This document shows positions 54,688 through 63,974 of a stretch of DNA of 64,000 bases, piece after piece. Positions within the stretch are counted from its first letter, which is position 1; each line of letters begins with the position of its first letter. The stretch covers positions 1-64,000 of the forward strand of contig NZ_JAJNKA010000006.1 in NCBI RefSeq assembly GCF_021533215.1, given 5' to 3'. Both the position numbers and the translations under genes were made by a program. The stretch is from Portibacter lacus. GTDB lineage: Bacteria > Bacteroidota > Bacteroidia > Chitinophagales > Saprospiraceae. The notes under the pieces were generated by a model. That model was not told where the DNA came from. It made no database searches and saw only the letters and a list, made by a program, of their open reading frames with translations.

Positions 54688-55701
54688 ATGAAATATTTAT
54701 ATGCCATTTTGATTTCTGTTTTGCTAAGCATACCGGCTCAAGCTCAACTTTCTATCCTATTTGTAGATGATTCTGATGATACGTTCGGAAATGCAGAATT
54801 GTTTGCATCAGCCTTGGATTCTCTCGGATACGAATACGAATTTTTTGATGCTCAAGCAGAAGGTGTGAGTCCAACTGCAGAAACACTTTCATTTTTTGAT
54901 TTAGTAATATGGACAACATCGAATGATGGAACGGAATTATTACTATGGAATGGAAATGACGAAGATAATCCAGCTATTGCTGAATATCTTGATCAAGGAG
55001 GTAATCTTTGGGTAACTGGACTTGATTTCCTTTATGATAGATTTTTTCCTTTAGATACTTTCGCGGAAGGTGATTTCTTGTATGATTATGTTGGAGTTAC
55101 AGAATATGAAGGTCAGACTAACGTTGATGATGGTGGCTTAGGAGCGCCATTTGTGAAGCCATCTGAAGAAAGCCCTATTGACAGTTTAAAGGATTTGGAT
55201 TGGATCTTTTCTACAATCTATTATGCTGATGCTGTAAAACTTAAAGAAGGGGCTAAGAGTGTTTATTTATATGGAAGTTCGGATACCACATATGCTTACA
55301 ATGATAAAGTAGCTGCTGTTTTTAATGAGGGAGAGAACTTTTCTGTATTGAGTTACTTTTTTGACATGGGAGTCGTTAGTGAATTTAGTAAGATCAAAGA
55401 TAACGTTCAGTCTGTTCTTACCTATTATGAAGGATTAAGTAGTTCTGTTGTAAGTCTTCAGAAATTAGCAAATAACATAAAGGTTTTTCCAAATCCGGTA
55501 GAAGGAAAATTGAATATTTCTTCAGGAACAAGTAGAACTTTTGAAAATATTGAATTATTTAATAGTAGTGGAAACTCTGTATTATCTCAAAATAATTTTT
55601 CAAAGTCTAGTTTAGACATGAAGAATTTTCCTAGCGGAATTTATTTTTTAAAAATTGTCAGTGCTGATGGAATAGAAGTGAAAAGGGTAATTAAACGATA
55701 A
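54688..55701 (+). CDS. T9SS cargo protein, unknown domain
   Basis: A 337-residue secreted protein. A signal peptide ends near AQAQ, and the mature protein begins LSILFVDDSDD. Residues about 22-235 resemble the Rossmann-like region often found in large secreted proteins of this phylum, in which ILFVDD, FDLVIWTT and GGNLWVTG alternate as beta strands, similar to class I glutamine-amidotransferase folds without the Cys-His pair. The last 75 residues (VFPNPVEGKLNIS; ending VKRVIKR) are a type A sorting domain. Surface or released. No enzyme motif is visible. Confidence 0.7.
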   Translation: MKYLYAILISVLLSIPAQAQLSILFVDDSDDTFGNAELFASALDSLGYEYEFFDAQAEGVSPTAETLSFFDLVIWTTSNDGTELLLWNGNDEDNPAIAEYLDQGGNLWVTGLDFLYDRFFPLDTFAEGDFLYDYVGVTEYEGQTNVDDGGLGAPFVKPSEESPIDSLKDLDWIFSTIYYADAVKLKEGAKSVYLYGSSDTTYAYNDKVAAVFNEGENFSVLSYFFDMGVVSEFSKIKDNVQSVLTYYEGLSSSVVSLQKLANNIKVFPNPVEGKLNISSGTSRTFENIELFNSSGNSVLSQNNFSKSSLDMKNFPSGIYFLKIVSADGIEVKRVIKR

Positions 55702-55770
55702 GTTCTTTAGGTTAACCAGGCCCGTCTTTTAGCTTATAAACTTTATAATAGATGGTTAGACAGCAATTGT

Positions 55771-56568
55771 TTAATCATCTATTGTAATTAAGAAATAAGC
55801 GCAAGTGCTTAAATAATTCCGAAAGTAGGGTAGATCCTTTAAAATTGGAAGCTGTTTTCTCGGCTTTAAGTTAAATTTGTATTTATAAATAGGATTGATT
55901 AGAAACAGTTTTCGTTTTAATATTTTATAACCAGCGCTCTTCGCAATGGATTGAAATCTTTCGATAGAAATACCCGTATCTTTAATTTCTAGCAATTCTT
56001 GTACAACTGTATCTTTTTCCTTTGCTGATGTCAAGATTCCCTTGTATATAGACTTAGGAAGCAAGTGGTAGTATGGTAATTTCGAAAGGTATTTATTTGA
56101 TGCGATTTGTTGGTGGCCTCCGAAAGGCATTTGCCAAGGTGGGAAACCAAAAAATACAAGACCTCCTGGATTTAGGAAACTTCTTAATTTTTCAATAAAT
56201 GTTCCTTGATTAGGAATGTGTTCTATGACATCCTTAAGGATGATTAAATCAAAGCGATGTCCAATATCGTTTTCGATATCAATTTTCATGATATCATTGA
56301 CTACAAATTTAATTTGACCACTTGCTAATTCATCTTCGAAAAATGTTTCAGCAATATCTACACGACTTTGTAATAATTCAATTCCGGTACACTGGTGACC
56401 TTTTTCTGTAAATGCTTTCAATACGCCAGCTTCAGCACATCCTATTTCAAGAATCTGCTTAGGCGTAGAAAGATCGAGGAATTCTTGAACAAAAGGCATG
56501 ACAAATTCAACAGAAGTTTCCTTCTGCATTTCAAAATACCGTTTTTTATCTTTATGAAATTCAAACAT
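55771..56568 (-). CDS. class I SAM-dependent methyltransferase
   Basis: A 265-residue methyltransferase of the Methyltransf_23/UbiE-like type. SAM motif I is ILEIGCAEAGVLKAF (about residue 40), the acidic loop after beta-2 ends in GIELLQSR, and the post-II segment is DLIILKDVIEHIPN. The acceptor cannot be named; the C-terminal 100 residues are basic with a lipid/glycan-transferase-like look. It is separated by 3 bases from the START-like gene upstream, so the two are probably cotranscribed. Confidence 0.85.
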   Translation of the reverse strand: MFEFHKDKKRYFEMQKETSVEFVMPFVQEFLDLSTPKQILEIGCAEAGVLKAFTEKGHQCTGIELLQSRVDIAETFFEDELASGQIKFVVNDIMKIDIENDIGHRFDLIILKDVIEHIPNQGTFIEKLRSFLNPGGLVFFGFPPWQMPFGGHQQIASNKYLSKLPYYHLLPKSIYKGILTSAKEKDTVVQELLEIKDTGISIERFQSIAKSAGYKILKRKLFLINPIYKYKFNLKPRKQLPILKDLPYFRNYLSTCAYFLITIDD

Positions 56569-56571
56569 GGG

Positions 56572-56949
56572 TTAACCTCCACATTCGATTCTAAGCTTAT
56601 TGATCTGAGTTTCCCACAGATCTTTTTGCTCTTCAGCTTCATCGTCATCACACCAATCGATTATTTCCAAAACTGTTTCGTTCGTTACATCTGACTTATA
56701 CATTTTGTATTCAAGGTATTCATTGTCATCAGCGTCCTCCCATTGAAACTTTAATCGTTCTTCTTCTATATCATCTATCAGTTCTGCAACTTCTTCAGCA
56801 CCGTCCCATGAAAATGTGTAAACGTCGTTCTCGATATCTACTTCATCGCAAAACCATCTAATCAGTGTAGAAGGAGTCGTCAAGAAGCTATATAAGATAG
56901 CTGGTGACGCTCTGAATATGAATTCCATCTTTATTTGCACTCTACTCAT
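56572..56949 (-). CDS. START-like domain protein
   Basis: A 125-residue protein (ATG at 56949; a TTG two codons upstream is less likely). It fits the AHSA1/START helix-grip fold: FIFRASPAILYSFLTTPS at the N-terminus, then acidic strands (VYTFSWDGAEEVAEL; FQWEDADD) and a C-terminal helix. Small, acidic versions of this kind are conserved in Bacteroidota without known function. It lies 3 bases before the methyltransferase gene. Confidence 0.8.
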   Translation of the reverse strand: MSRVQIKMEFIFRASPAILYSFLTTPSTLIRWFCDEVDIENDVYTFSWDGAEEVAELIDDIEEERLKFQWEDADDNEYLEYKMYKSDVTNETVLEIIDWCDDDEAEEQKDLWETQINKLRIECGG

Positions 56950-57116
56950 TTCCAATCTTTTATCTATTAATTTAATTTTTAATTAAAAAGTTCGACGATT
57001 CTAATCGAATAGGCGCAATTAAAAATAAATAATCCATTTTATCAAATATTTTGAACTTTTTTTATGGTGGATTACTTAATAACTTGTGTAATGGTGTAAA
57101 ACAATGGGTTACAATA

Positions 57117-57147
57117 TTTGCTAATCAGTAAATATTACATAATTTTG
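57117..57147 (+). promoter_or_regulatory. sigma-factor gene promoter, TTTG-N19-TAATTTTG
   Basis: A complete phylum-type promoter: TTTG at 57117-57120, 19-base spacer, TAATTTTG at 57140-57147. Transcription would start near 57154, giving a leader of about 75 bases. The best promoter match in the window. Confidence 0.7.
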
Positions 57148-57229
57148 CGCCCTTGTATATTTTTTTAATGTGCCAATAAGAAGTTGGTACAATATTTTCT
57201 AATTAGCTAATAATACCAAAAGTAGATTA

Positions 57230-58099
57230 ATGAGGCAACTTAAAATCACGAAGTCTATTACAAACAGAGAGAGTCAATCTCTGGAAAAATACCTTCAGGA
57301 AATCGGAAAAGTAGATTTACTTACTCCGGAAGAAGAGGTAGAATTAGCAAAGCAGATCAAAGAAGGAAATCAGGAAGCACTTGAAAAGTTAACAAAGGCC
57401 AATCTACGATTCGTCGTGTCAGTGGCAAAGCAATACCAAAATCAAGGCTTATCATTGAGTGATTTGATCAATGAAGGAAATTTAGGTCTAATCAAAGCAG
57501 CACAACGTTTTGATGAAACTAGAGGATTTAAATTTATTTCGTATGCTGTATGGTGGATCCGACAATCTATCCTCCAAGCATTAGCAGAGCAGTCTCGAAT
57601 TGTAAGGTTACCACTAAATAAAGTAGGGTCCTTAAATAAGATTAATAGAGCGTTCTCTGAGTTGGAGCAAGAATTTGAAAGGGAGCCATCGTCTGAAGAG
57701 TTAGCTGAACTCTTAGACATTCCTACTGAAGAAGTGGAAACAACACTTGGAGTTGCTGCAAGGCATGTCTCTATGGATGCTCCATTTGTGGAAGGTGAAG
57801 ATAATTCACTATTAGATGTTTTAGAAAACTCTAAAACACCGTTAACGGATTCTAAGTTAGAATACGGGGAGTCGCTGAGAAGAGAGATAGAAAGATCTTT
57901 AAGTACATTAACTGACAGGCAGTGCGATGTCATTAAATTGTATTTTGGGATAGGAGTAGAACATCCTATGTCACTAGAAGATATCGGAGAAAAATTCGGT
58001 CTGACTAGAGAAAGAGTTAGACAGATTAAGGATAAAGCAATTAATAAATTGCGAAGCGCATCCAGAAGTAAATTGTTAAAGCATTATTTAGGTGCTTAA
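57230..58099 (+). CDS. rpoD: primary-type sigma factor RpoD/SigA
   Basis: Sigma-70 group protein of 289 residues, the short form (no region 1.1) that serves as primary sigma in Bacteroidota. Region 1.2 is [20 protein letters not shown], region 2 has LIQEGN-like [10 protein letters not shown] and [14 protein letters not shown], region 3 follows, and region 4 ends with [14 protein letters not shown] and the C-terminal basic [10 protein letters not shown]. It directs RNA polymerase to TTTG/TAnnTTTG promoters. A bidirectional terminator follows. Confidence 0.95.
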   Translation: MRQLKITKSITNRESQSLEKYLQEIGKVDLLTPEEEVELAKQIKEGNQEALEKLTKANLRFVVSVAKQYQNQGLSLSDLINEGNLGLIKAAQRFDETRGFKFISYAVWWIRQSILQALAEQSRIVRLPLNKVGSLNKINRAFSELEQEFEREPSSEELAELLDIPTEEVETTLGVAARHVSMDAPFVEGEDNSLLDVLENSKTPLTDSKLEYGESLRREIERSLSTLTDRQCDVIKLYFGIGVEHPMSLEDIGEKFGLTRERVRQIKDKAINKLRSASRSKLLKHYLGA

Positions 58100-58110
58100 T
58101 CAAAAATAAA

Positions 58111-58138
58111 AAAAGAGGACTTTTAGTCCTCTTTTTTT
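58111..58138. terminator. bidirectional intrinsic terminator
   Basis: AAAAGAGGACT (58111-58121) pairs with AGTCCTCTTTT (58125-58135) around a TTT loop. A run of T follows on the plus strand and a run of A precedes on the left, so it can end both the sigma-factor transcript and the convergent Lrp-type gene. Confidence 0.9.
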
Positions 58139-58610
58139 ATATGCTCGAAAGAGAAACTGGTCTCTGAATACTCTCTTCTAGAGAAATGAATGTTTCCGTC
58201 CGTTGTATTCCTTTTATTTTCTGAACCTTGCCTGAAAGAACTTCTCTTAAGTGATCCGTATCTCTACAGATTACTCTAGCAAAAATACTGTATACTCCTG
58301 TGGTGTAGTGTGCAGATACTATTTCAGGAATTTCTTTCAAAGCAGCAATAACATCTAAGTACATAGAACTCTCCTTTAAGTAAATTCCTAAAAAAGCACT
58401 TAAGTCATATCCCAACAAAACGTGGTCTATATTCAAGTAAGCTCCTTTAACGATTCCTATATCTTGCAGCTTCTTCATTCTAACGTGGATGGTTCCCCCA
58501 GAAACAAATAACTTTTTCCCTATTTCTGTATAAGGAGTTTTCGCATCTTCCATTAAAACGGAGAGAATCTTCAAATCTAATTCGTCTATGTCGAGTTGTT
58601 TTTTATTCAT
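58137..58610 (-). CDS. Lrp/AsnC-family regulator
   Basis: Feast/famine regulator of 157 residues from the ATG at 58610. The N-terminal winged helix carries LDLKILSVLMEDAKTPYTEI and SGGTIHVRMKKL; the C-terminal RAM/ligand domain (about 70-155) holds the GYDLSAFLGIYLK and VVSAHYTTGVYSI-like strands. Ligand and targets unknown; amino acids are usual effectors. It faces the sigma-factor gene with a shared terminator, and lies beside a divergent CtpA-type protease. Confidence 0.9.
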   Translation of the reverse strand: MNKKQLDIDELDLKILSVLMEDAKTPYTEIGKKLFVSGGTIHVRMKKLQDIGIVKGAYLNIDHVLLGYDLSAFLGIYLKESSMYLDVIAALKEIPEIVSAHYTTGVYSIFARVICRDTDHLREVLSGKVQKIKGIQRTETFISLEESIQRPVSLSSI

Positions 58611-58727
58611 AAGGTGGCTTTTTACATTAAAACTTGAAATTATTAAAAAAATATCTATTTGTTTTTGCAAATTATACAATGCGAAAGCTTTTTTCAAAGA
58701 AAGTCTTAAAAAATATTTAAACTATTG

Positions 58728-58735
58728 TATTTTTG
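58728..58735 (+). promoter_or_regulatory. -7 element TATTTTTG before CtpA-type gene
   Basis: Fits TAnnTTTG, 43 bases before the GTG at 58779, in the divergent gap with the Lrp gene. No -33 TTTG is seen upstream. Confidence 0.4.
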
Positions 58736-58778
58736 TGCTCAATTTGCAGAAATAGCTATATTTATTAAAATTAATAAT

Positions 58779-60413
58779 GTGAGTAAAAGTCCTGACGAGC
58801 AGAAGGAATCGTATAAAATTTGGATACCCCTTTTATTTTCTGTTGTAGCCCTTATAGGTTTAATTGGTGGATATAAGATGGCTGGTAATGATGCCTTATC
58901 TGGCTTAATTGTCAAAACAGATCATGAAACCAACGGTAACACAGGTAGGGTAGAAGAATTAGTTCGTTTTATCGAATCGAGATATGTAAGCGATCTTGAT
59001 AGCGATGAATTAATCGAAGATGCCTTTCGGAATGTGTTAGATCATTTAGATCCACACTCTATCTACCTCAAGCCTGAGGATATGAAACAACTGAATGATC
59101 AGATGGGAGGTTCTTTCGAAGGAATCGGGATAGAATCCATTTTAATTAATGATACGCTTTATATCAATCATGTCATATTAGACGGGCCAGCTTATAAAGC
59201 GGGTCTGAAACCTGGTGATCAGATCATTTCGATTAATGATTCTATCATTGCCGGAGAAACCTTAACATTTAACGAAATAAGAGAAAAACTTAAAGGCGAT
59301 ACAGGTGATCAGATGAAATTAAGTGTTGTTCATTTTTCTGATGGAGAGCAGAGTGATATCAGCTTGAATATCGGAAAAGTAGATGTGAAGTCTGTAGAAG
59401 GATTTAAATTAAATAGTGAATTCGCTGTCGTGAAAATCCAACGGTTTAGTTCTGATTCTTATAAAGAATTTATGGATTGTCTATCTGACTTAGAAAGAAA
59501 CGGTGGTTTTAAGAGCTTAATTTTGGACTTAAGAGGGAATCCTGGTGGCTTTCTGCCAGAAGCAACGAAAATGTTGAACCAGATCTTTAAAGAAAAAGGC
59601 AAACTGTTAGTCTATACCCAAGGTCGGAATGAACGTGTCTCAGAATATAAGTCTACAGGAAAAAACTTTTTCAACATTGATAAAATTGCAGTTCTAGTCG
59701 ATGAAGGCTCTGCTTCTGGCAGTGAAATAATGGCTGGCGCTATTCAGGATTGGGATAGAGGGCTTATCGTAGGGAGAAGAACTTTTGGAAAAGGATTGGT
59801 TCAGGAACAGTATGATCTCAGTAATGGCGGAGCATTAAGATTGACAGTTGCTGAATATTTCACACCAAGTGGAAGGCTAATCCAGCGATCATACGAAAAT
59901 AAAAAAGAATATAAAGATGATATCGCCCAGCGAATTGAGTCAGGTGAATTGCTAGGAGAACAAGATTCACCAATAATGGATTCGACCGAATATAAAACGA
60001 AGATTAAAAAGAGAGTGGTATACGGTGGTGGTGGAATTAGTCCTGATATCTATATTCCTACGGATAGTTTGCATCTTTCTATAGAATATATAACAGCCAT
60101 ATCTAAAAGAGCAGAATATGTTTTTAAGAAATTTCTGAACAATGATCTTACAATTCCATCAGACACTTTAAGTTTTATAAATGAGTGGCTTCCTTCACCT
60201 GAATTGGTAGCAGGTTTCGAAGAATTCTTAGAAAGAGATGGTAGAGACTATTCTGAAGTATCTCCTTATTTAGAAAGTATTCTGAAAGTTGAAGTTGCAA
60301 AGCTTTACTTTGGAAATATTGTTGCTTTAGAGGCAGAACTAGCTAATGATGATTTCGTAATGCAAAGTGTTTTAGCATTGTCTAAGCAAAATATTTTCGC
60401 GGAATTACAATAA
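58779..60413 (+). CDS. CtpA-type S41 protease with PDZ domain
   Basis: Carboxyl-terminal processing protease of 544 residues starting at GTG (58779); the frame also opens at a TTG 18 codons upstream but the promoter-like element overlaps that region. One membrane anchor (about 15-35) puts the protein in the periplasm. The PDZ domain (about 110-200) precedes the S41 core, with catalytic Ser313 (GSASGSEI) and Lys338 (RTFGKGLV) 25 residues apart as in E. coli Prc. It cuts C-termini of envelope proteins. It converges on the YrdC-like gene, two bases away. Confidence 0.94.
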   Translation: MSKSPDEQKESYKIWIPLLFSVVALIGLIGGYKMAGNDALSGLIVKTDHETNGNTGRVEELVRFIESRYVSDLDSDELIEDAFRNVLDHLDPHSIYLKPEDMKQLNDQMGGSFEGIGIESILINDTLYINHVILDGPAYKAGLKPGDQIISINDSIIAGETLTFNEIREKLKGDTGDQMKLSVVHFSDGEQSDISLNIGKVDVKSVEGFKLNSEFAVVKIQRFSSDSYKEFMDCLSDLERNGGFKSLILDLRGNPGGFLPEATKMLNQIFKEKGKLLVYTQGRNERVSEYKSTGKNFFNIDKIAVLVDEGSASGSEIMAGAIQDWDRGLIVGRRTFGKGLVQEQYDLSNGGALRLTVAEYFTPSGRLIQRSYENKKEYKDDIAQRIESGELLGEQDSPIMDSTEYKTKIKKRVVYGGGGISPDIYIPTDSLHLSIEYITAISKRAEYVFKKFLNNDLTIPSDTLSFINEWLPSPELVAGFEEFLERDGRDYSEVSPYLESILKVEVAKLYFGNIVALEAELANDDFVMQSVLALSKQNIFAELQ

Positions 60414-60415
60414 AT

Positions 60416-60979
60416 TTATTTCAAAACATCTATTAGACCTTCGTTATCAAACGAGATCTTAATGATAGGTGTGTATTCGTATTCATCTTCTAGTAGTCTT
60501 TCGCTGGCTATGAACTCTACATTTTTAAAATTATTTGTTCTAATTTTGTGAAGAGGAGCGTGAGTCAGTCGATCATTTTCTAGGAATGAGACAAATAATA
60601 GCGGATTATTTACTTCCTTAATTAATATTCTGCACGCTTTATCTTTTACAACTCTAAAGAAAATATCGTAATGATCTGGAAGAGATGATAGAGATTTTGC
60701 CGCTTTACATTTTAGTCGAATAGGACGTTCGTGATATACGAGTAAAGTCTCGATCCGAGGATGTAGACTTGCGGTATATTTTTTAAGCATATCTAGATCA
60801 GAAACTAAAATTTCTACAAGGTGTGAACCAGAAAATTTTGCCTGCTCGAGAATCCTAAGACTTGCATCACTATTGAGTGCATTGCATGAAACACCCCAAA
60901 TACCATCGGCTTGGAAAAGTATTGAATCACCATTTTCTAATATAGACGTAATTAGGGTTAAATTGTCTTCAATCTGCAT
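60416..60979 (-). CDS. degenerate YrdC/Sua5-like protein
   Basis: A 187-residue protein from the ATG at 60979 (a TTG four codons upstream is less likely). The fold order of YrdC is recognisable: GDSILFQADGIWGVSC corresponds to the G-x-x-x-x-x-TDT-x-x-G loop, and HLVEILVSDLDML to the KP-x-x-V-LV-S-D strand. The TDT is QADG, and the substrate-binding KRR/KP residues are missing. True Sua5 binds L-threonine and ATP for tRNA t6A; this one probably does not. It may be a divergent YciO-like paralogue. Convergent with the CtpA-type gene. Confidence 0.6.
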   Translation of the reverse strand: MQIEDNLTLITSILENGDSILFQADGIWGVSCNALNSDASLRILEQAKFSGSHLVEILVSDLDMLKKYTASLHPRIETLLVYHERPIRLKCKAAKSLSSLPDHYDIFFRVVKDKACRILIKEVNNPLLFVSFLENDRLTHAPLHKIRTNNFKNVEFIASERLLEDEYEYTPIIKISFDNEGLIDVLK

Positions 60980-61187
60980 AAGCGTAATCAAAATAAATTT
61001 TTCGTTTATAATCCAATTTTTAAACGCTATCTATGAGTTAAAAATTGGTCAGTCGGTGTCAGTAGTGTAAAAGTTGTTCATTAAATAGATTATTTGAACG
61101 TCATTAATCGTTCATAAATTATAGACTTTGTTTTATAAGCAGCGAAATATGTTATTTTTGGGTATTATAAATGAGAAACAATATTAT

Positions 61188-63464
61188 ATGGGGAAGCGAT
61201 TTAGCTTTGTAGTTTTATTTTTTATTCTTGGAATAAGTATTAATTCACTTTATGCGAAGCACATTATTGGAGGTGATGTCACGTATGAGTGTTTGGGGGT
61301 AGACTCTACTACGATGATTGCTACTTATAATATAGTATTTAAAATGTATCGAGATTGTGGTCCTAACGGTGGTGCTGCATTTGATGATTCTCCTGAGATA
61401 GGAGTTTTTAGAGGAGCTGCTAATGGTGGTGTTTTCTTTCTTACCAAATTTAATGTCCCTTTACGGGAAGTAGTTAATCTAGAAATAGAAAAAAGTCCAT
61501 GTCAAGAAATACCGACAGGGATCTGTGTCCAAGAGGGGCGTTATGAATTCGAAGTGAATCTACCGATCAGCGAATTCAGCTACTTTTTATCTTACCAGAG
61601 ATGCTGCAGAAATGTTACCATTAACAATATCGTAAATGCAGAAGATACGGGAGCTTCTTTCGGAATTGAAATTACGGCAGCGGCTCAGCAAGTATGTAAT
61701 ACATCTCCGAAATTTGATGTTTTTCCTCCGATATTAATTTGTGTAGATCAACCTTTATTTGCTTCTCAAGCGGCATCTGATGCAGAAGGAGATTTGTTAG
61801 TTTATGAGTTTTGCAGCCCTAAGCAAGGTGGTGGACCTTTCGGTTCAGCAGAAAACCCAGGAGATCAGACGGCATGCAACGGTATTATTCCAGATCCAAG
61901 TAAATGCCCACCGCCATATCCTGATGTAGTATTTAAGTTGCCTAACTATTCTTTTAGTAATCCAGTCGCTGCAGATCCGCAATTATCGATAGATAGTCAG
62001 ACAGGTGTTATTACAGGTACGCCTAATTTGATAGGGCAATTTGTAGTTGGTGTATGTGTGAAAGAATATAGAGATGGTGTTCTTCTCAGTAAAGTAAGCC
62101 GAGATTTTCAATTCAATGTTACAGAATGTGAAAACTTTGTTTCAGCGAGTGTAAAACATGATGTTCAGATCGGACCTAATGAATATCAAGTGAATTCATG
62201 TGGTGATTTTACAATTGATTTTATTAACGAATCACAAGATCCTGCCTTCATAGACGGGTATTTATGGAATTTTAATATTAATGGCAATATCGTAACGAGT
62301 ACAGAAAAAGATATTTCCGTTACTTTTCCTGGTTTAGGAAATTTTAGCGGATCAATGATTGTAAATCCTGATGAAACAGATGATTTGTGTAAGGATACCG
62401 CATATTTTGAAGTATTTGTATATCCAGATATTGAAGCAGATTATAGCTATTCATTTGATACATGTGTAGGTGGTCCGGTAAATTTTAGAGATTTGTCTGT
62501 TTCTGGAGCTGGAAATATTCTAGCTTGGGAATGGGATTTTGATGATGGAGATTCATCCTTTGTTAAAAACCCAGCACACGCCTATCAGGAGCCAGGATCG
62601 AAGGATGTAAGACTTATCGTTACAGATGCGAATGAGTGTCAAGATACTTTAGAGCAAACTTTCGAGTATTTGCCTGCTCCTCCGATCATTATCATAGAAC
62701 CGAGTACCTTTTTCGGATGCTCGCCTGCTGAAATATTTTTCAATAATTTATCGACACCAGTAGATAGTACTTATGATATATTTTGGGACTTTGGTGATGG
62801 AATGACATCGAATGAGATTAGTCCATATCATGTTTTCACTGAAGTAGGCCAATATGATGTCTCCGTAGAAATTATTTCGCCTATAGGTTGTGAAATAAGC
62901 AAAGCTTTTAACAACCTAATAGAAGTGGATCTGAAGCCTGAAGCGGATTTTGATTTTTCTCCTGAAGAACCTAATTCACTGAATACAACGGTCCAGTTTT
63001 CGGATTTATCTACGAATGCTGTGAAATGGCAATGGGAGTTTGGTGAACAAGGTGCATCTTTTGAAAGAAATCCCAATTTCACATTTAGAGATACTGGGTT
63101 GCATGCCATTCAACTAGTTGCTTTTCATCCAAGTGGCTGTCCAGATACCATCACTAAAATAATCGACGTTACACCGTTTGTAAGTTACCAGATGCCTAAC
63201 GCATTTACGCCTAATGCAGATGGAACTAATGATTTATTCATGGGAAAAGGTATAATTTCTGGAATGTCGGAATTTGAATTGAGAATATTCAATAGATGGG
63301 GCGAGATGGTATTCGAGACTGATGATCCGTTAGAAGGATGGAATGGTCAAAAATACAATACTGGAGGACAGGCCCAATCAGGTGTATATGTATTCCAGTT
63401 AAGTTATAGGGATGCACGTGGGATGCTCTTCGAAAAGAAGGGATTTGCAACACTTATTAGATAA
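61188..63464 (+). CDS. PKD-repeat protein with CHU_C (type B sorting)
   Basis: A 758-residue secreted protein from the ATG at 61188, where the signal peptide starts (the frame opens 20 codons earlier). The N-terminal region has paired cysteines (CCRN, CVQEG). Two PKD-like domains (WEWDFDDGDSSFVKNPAHAY and FWDFGDGMTS) and a third similar block lie at about 430-680. The C-terminus NAFTPNADGTNDLF...FNRWGEMVFET is the gliding-motility-associated domain, a type B T9SS signal. It is expected on the cell surface as an adhesin or matrix component. Confidence 0.88.
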   Translation: MGKRFSFVVLFFILGISINSLYAKHIIGGDVTYECLGVDSTTMIATYNIVFKMYRDCGPNGGAAFDDSPEIGVFRGAANGGVFFLTKFNVPLREVVNLEIEKSPCQEIPTGICVQEGRYEFEVNLPISEFSYFLSYQRCCRNVTINNIVNAEDTGASFGIEITAAAQQVCNTSPKFDVFPPILICVDQPLFASQAASDAEGDLLVYEFCSPKQGGGPFGSAENPGDQTACNGIIPDPSKCPPPYPDVVFKLPNYSFSNPVAADPQLSIDSQTGVITGTPNLIGQFVVGVCVKEYRDGVLLSKVSRDFQFNVTECENFVSASVKHDVQIGPNEYQVNSCGDFTIDFINESQDPAFIDGYLWNFNINGNIVTSTEKDISVTFPGLGNFSGSMIVNPDETDDLCKDTAYFEVFVYPDIEADYSYSFDTCVGGPVNFRDLSVSGAGNILAWEWDFDDGDSSFVKNPAHAYQEPGSKDVRLIVTDANECQDTLEQTFEYLPAPPIIIIEPSTFFGCSPAEIFFNNLSTPVDSTYDIFWDFGDGMTSNEISPYHVFTEVGQYDVSVEIISPIGCEISKAFNNLIEVDLKPEADFDFSPEEPNSLNTTVQFSDLSTNAVKWQWEFGEQGASFERNPNFTFRDTGLHAIQLVAFHPSGCPDTITKIIDVTPFVSYQMPNAFTPNADGTNDLFMGKGIISGMSEFELRIFNRWGEMVFETDDPLEGWNGQKYNTGGQAQSGVYVFQLSYRDARGMLFEKKGFATLIR

Positions 63465-63488
63465 ATTTATATATATATCTTAAAAAAG

Positions 63489-63530
63489 TTTGATTTGTAT
63501 TAGCTAGATATAAAAATAAGTGTATCTTTG
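63489..63530 (+). promoter_or_regulatory. rplS promoter, TTTG with TATCTTTG
   Basis: TATCTTTG at 63523-63530 fits TAnnTTTG; TTTG at 63489-63492 or 63494-63497 could be the -33 element, with a rather long spacer of 25 to 30 bases. The predicted start is about 20 bases before the rplS ATG. Confidence 0.6.
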
Positions 63531-63555
63531 CAGTCCAATTTCAAATGCATATAAT

Positions 63556-63912
63556 ATGGACGCTATAAAATTTGTACAGGAACAGTCTTCAGTGGCTAAT
63601 GATTTACCAGCTTTTAGATCTGGTGATAATATTTCTGTAAGTTATAAAATTGTGGAGGGAGATAAAGAAAGAATCCAGATTTTTAAAGGAGATGTGATTA
63701 AGATAAGTGGATTCGAAGGTTATAAAACTTTTACTGTTAGAAAAATGTCTAGTGGTGTAGGAGTAGAGAGAATCTTCCCAATGGGAAATCCTAACATCGT
63801 TGAAATCGTTATCAACAAGAGAGGTAAAGTAAGACGTTCTAAGTTATACTACCTTAGAGATCTTGTAGGTAAGAAAGCTAGAATTAAAGAAAGAAAGTTC
63901 CTCAAGAACTAA
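63556..63912 (+). CDS. rplS: 50S ribosomal protein L19
   Basis: Ribosomal protein of 118 residues from the ATG at 63556; the frame extends 12 codons upstream but that part overlaps the promoter. The [20 protein letters not shown] segment, the [10 protein letters not shown] strand, [15 protein letters not shown] and the C-terminal [19 protein letters not shown] are all standard L19. It sits at the 30S-50S interface. The gene stands alone here, without the trmD/rimM/rpsP genes that accompany it in Gammaproteobacteria, and is followed by a terminator. Confidence 0.97.
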   Translation: MDAIKFVQEQSSVANDLPAFRSGDNISVSYKIVEGDKERIQIFKGDVIKISGFEGYKTFTVRKMSSGVGVERIFPMGNPNIVEIVINKRGKVRRSKLYYLRDLVGKKARIKERKFLKN

Positions 63913-63937
63913 GAAAATAAATAGCTTTAATAGGCTG

Positions 63938-63974
63938 AGAGCTTATATCTGAAAATGGTATAAGCTCTTTTTTT
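63938..63974 (+). terminator. intrinsic terminator after rplS
   Basis: AGAGCTTATA at 63938-63947 pairs with TATAAGCTCT at 63959-63968 over an 11-base loop, followed directly by a T run to 63974. It lies 26 bases after the rplS stop. Confidence 0.85.
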
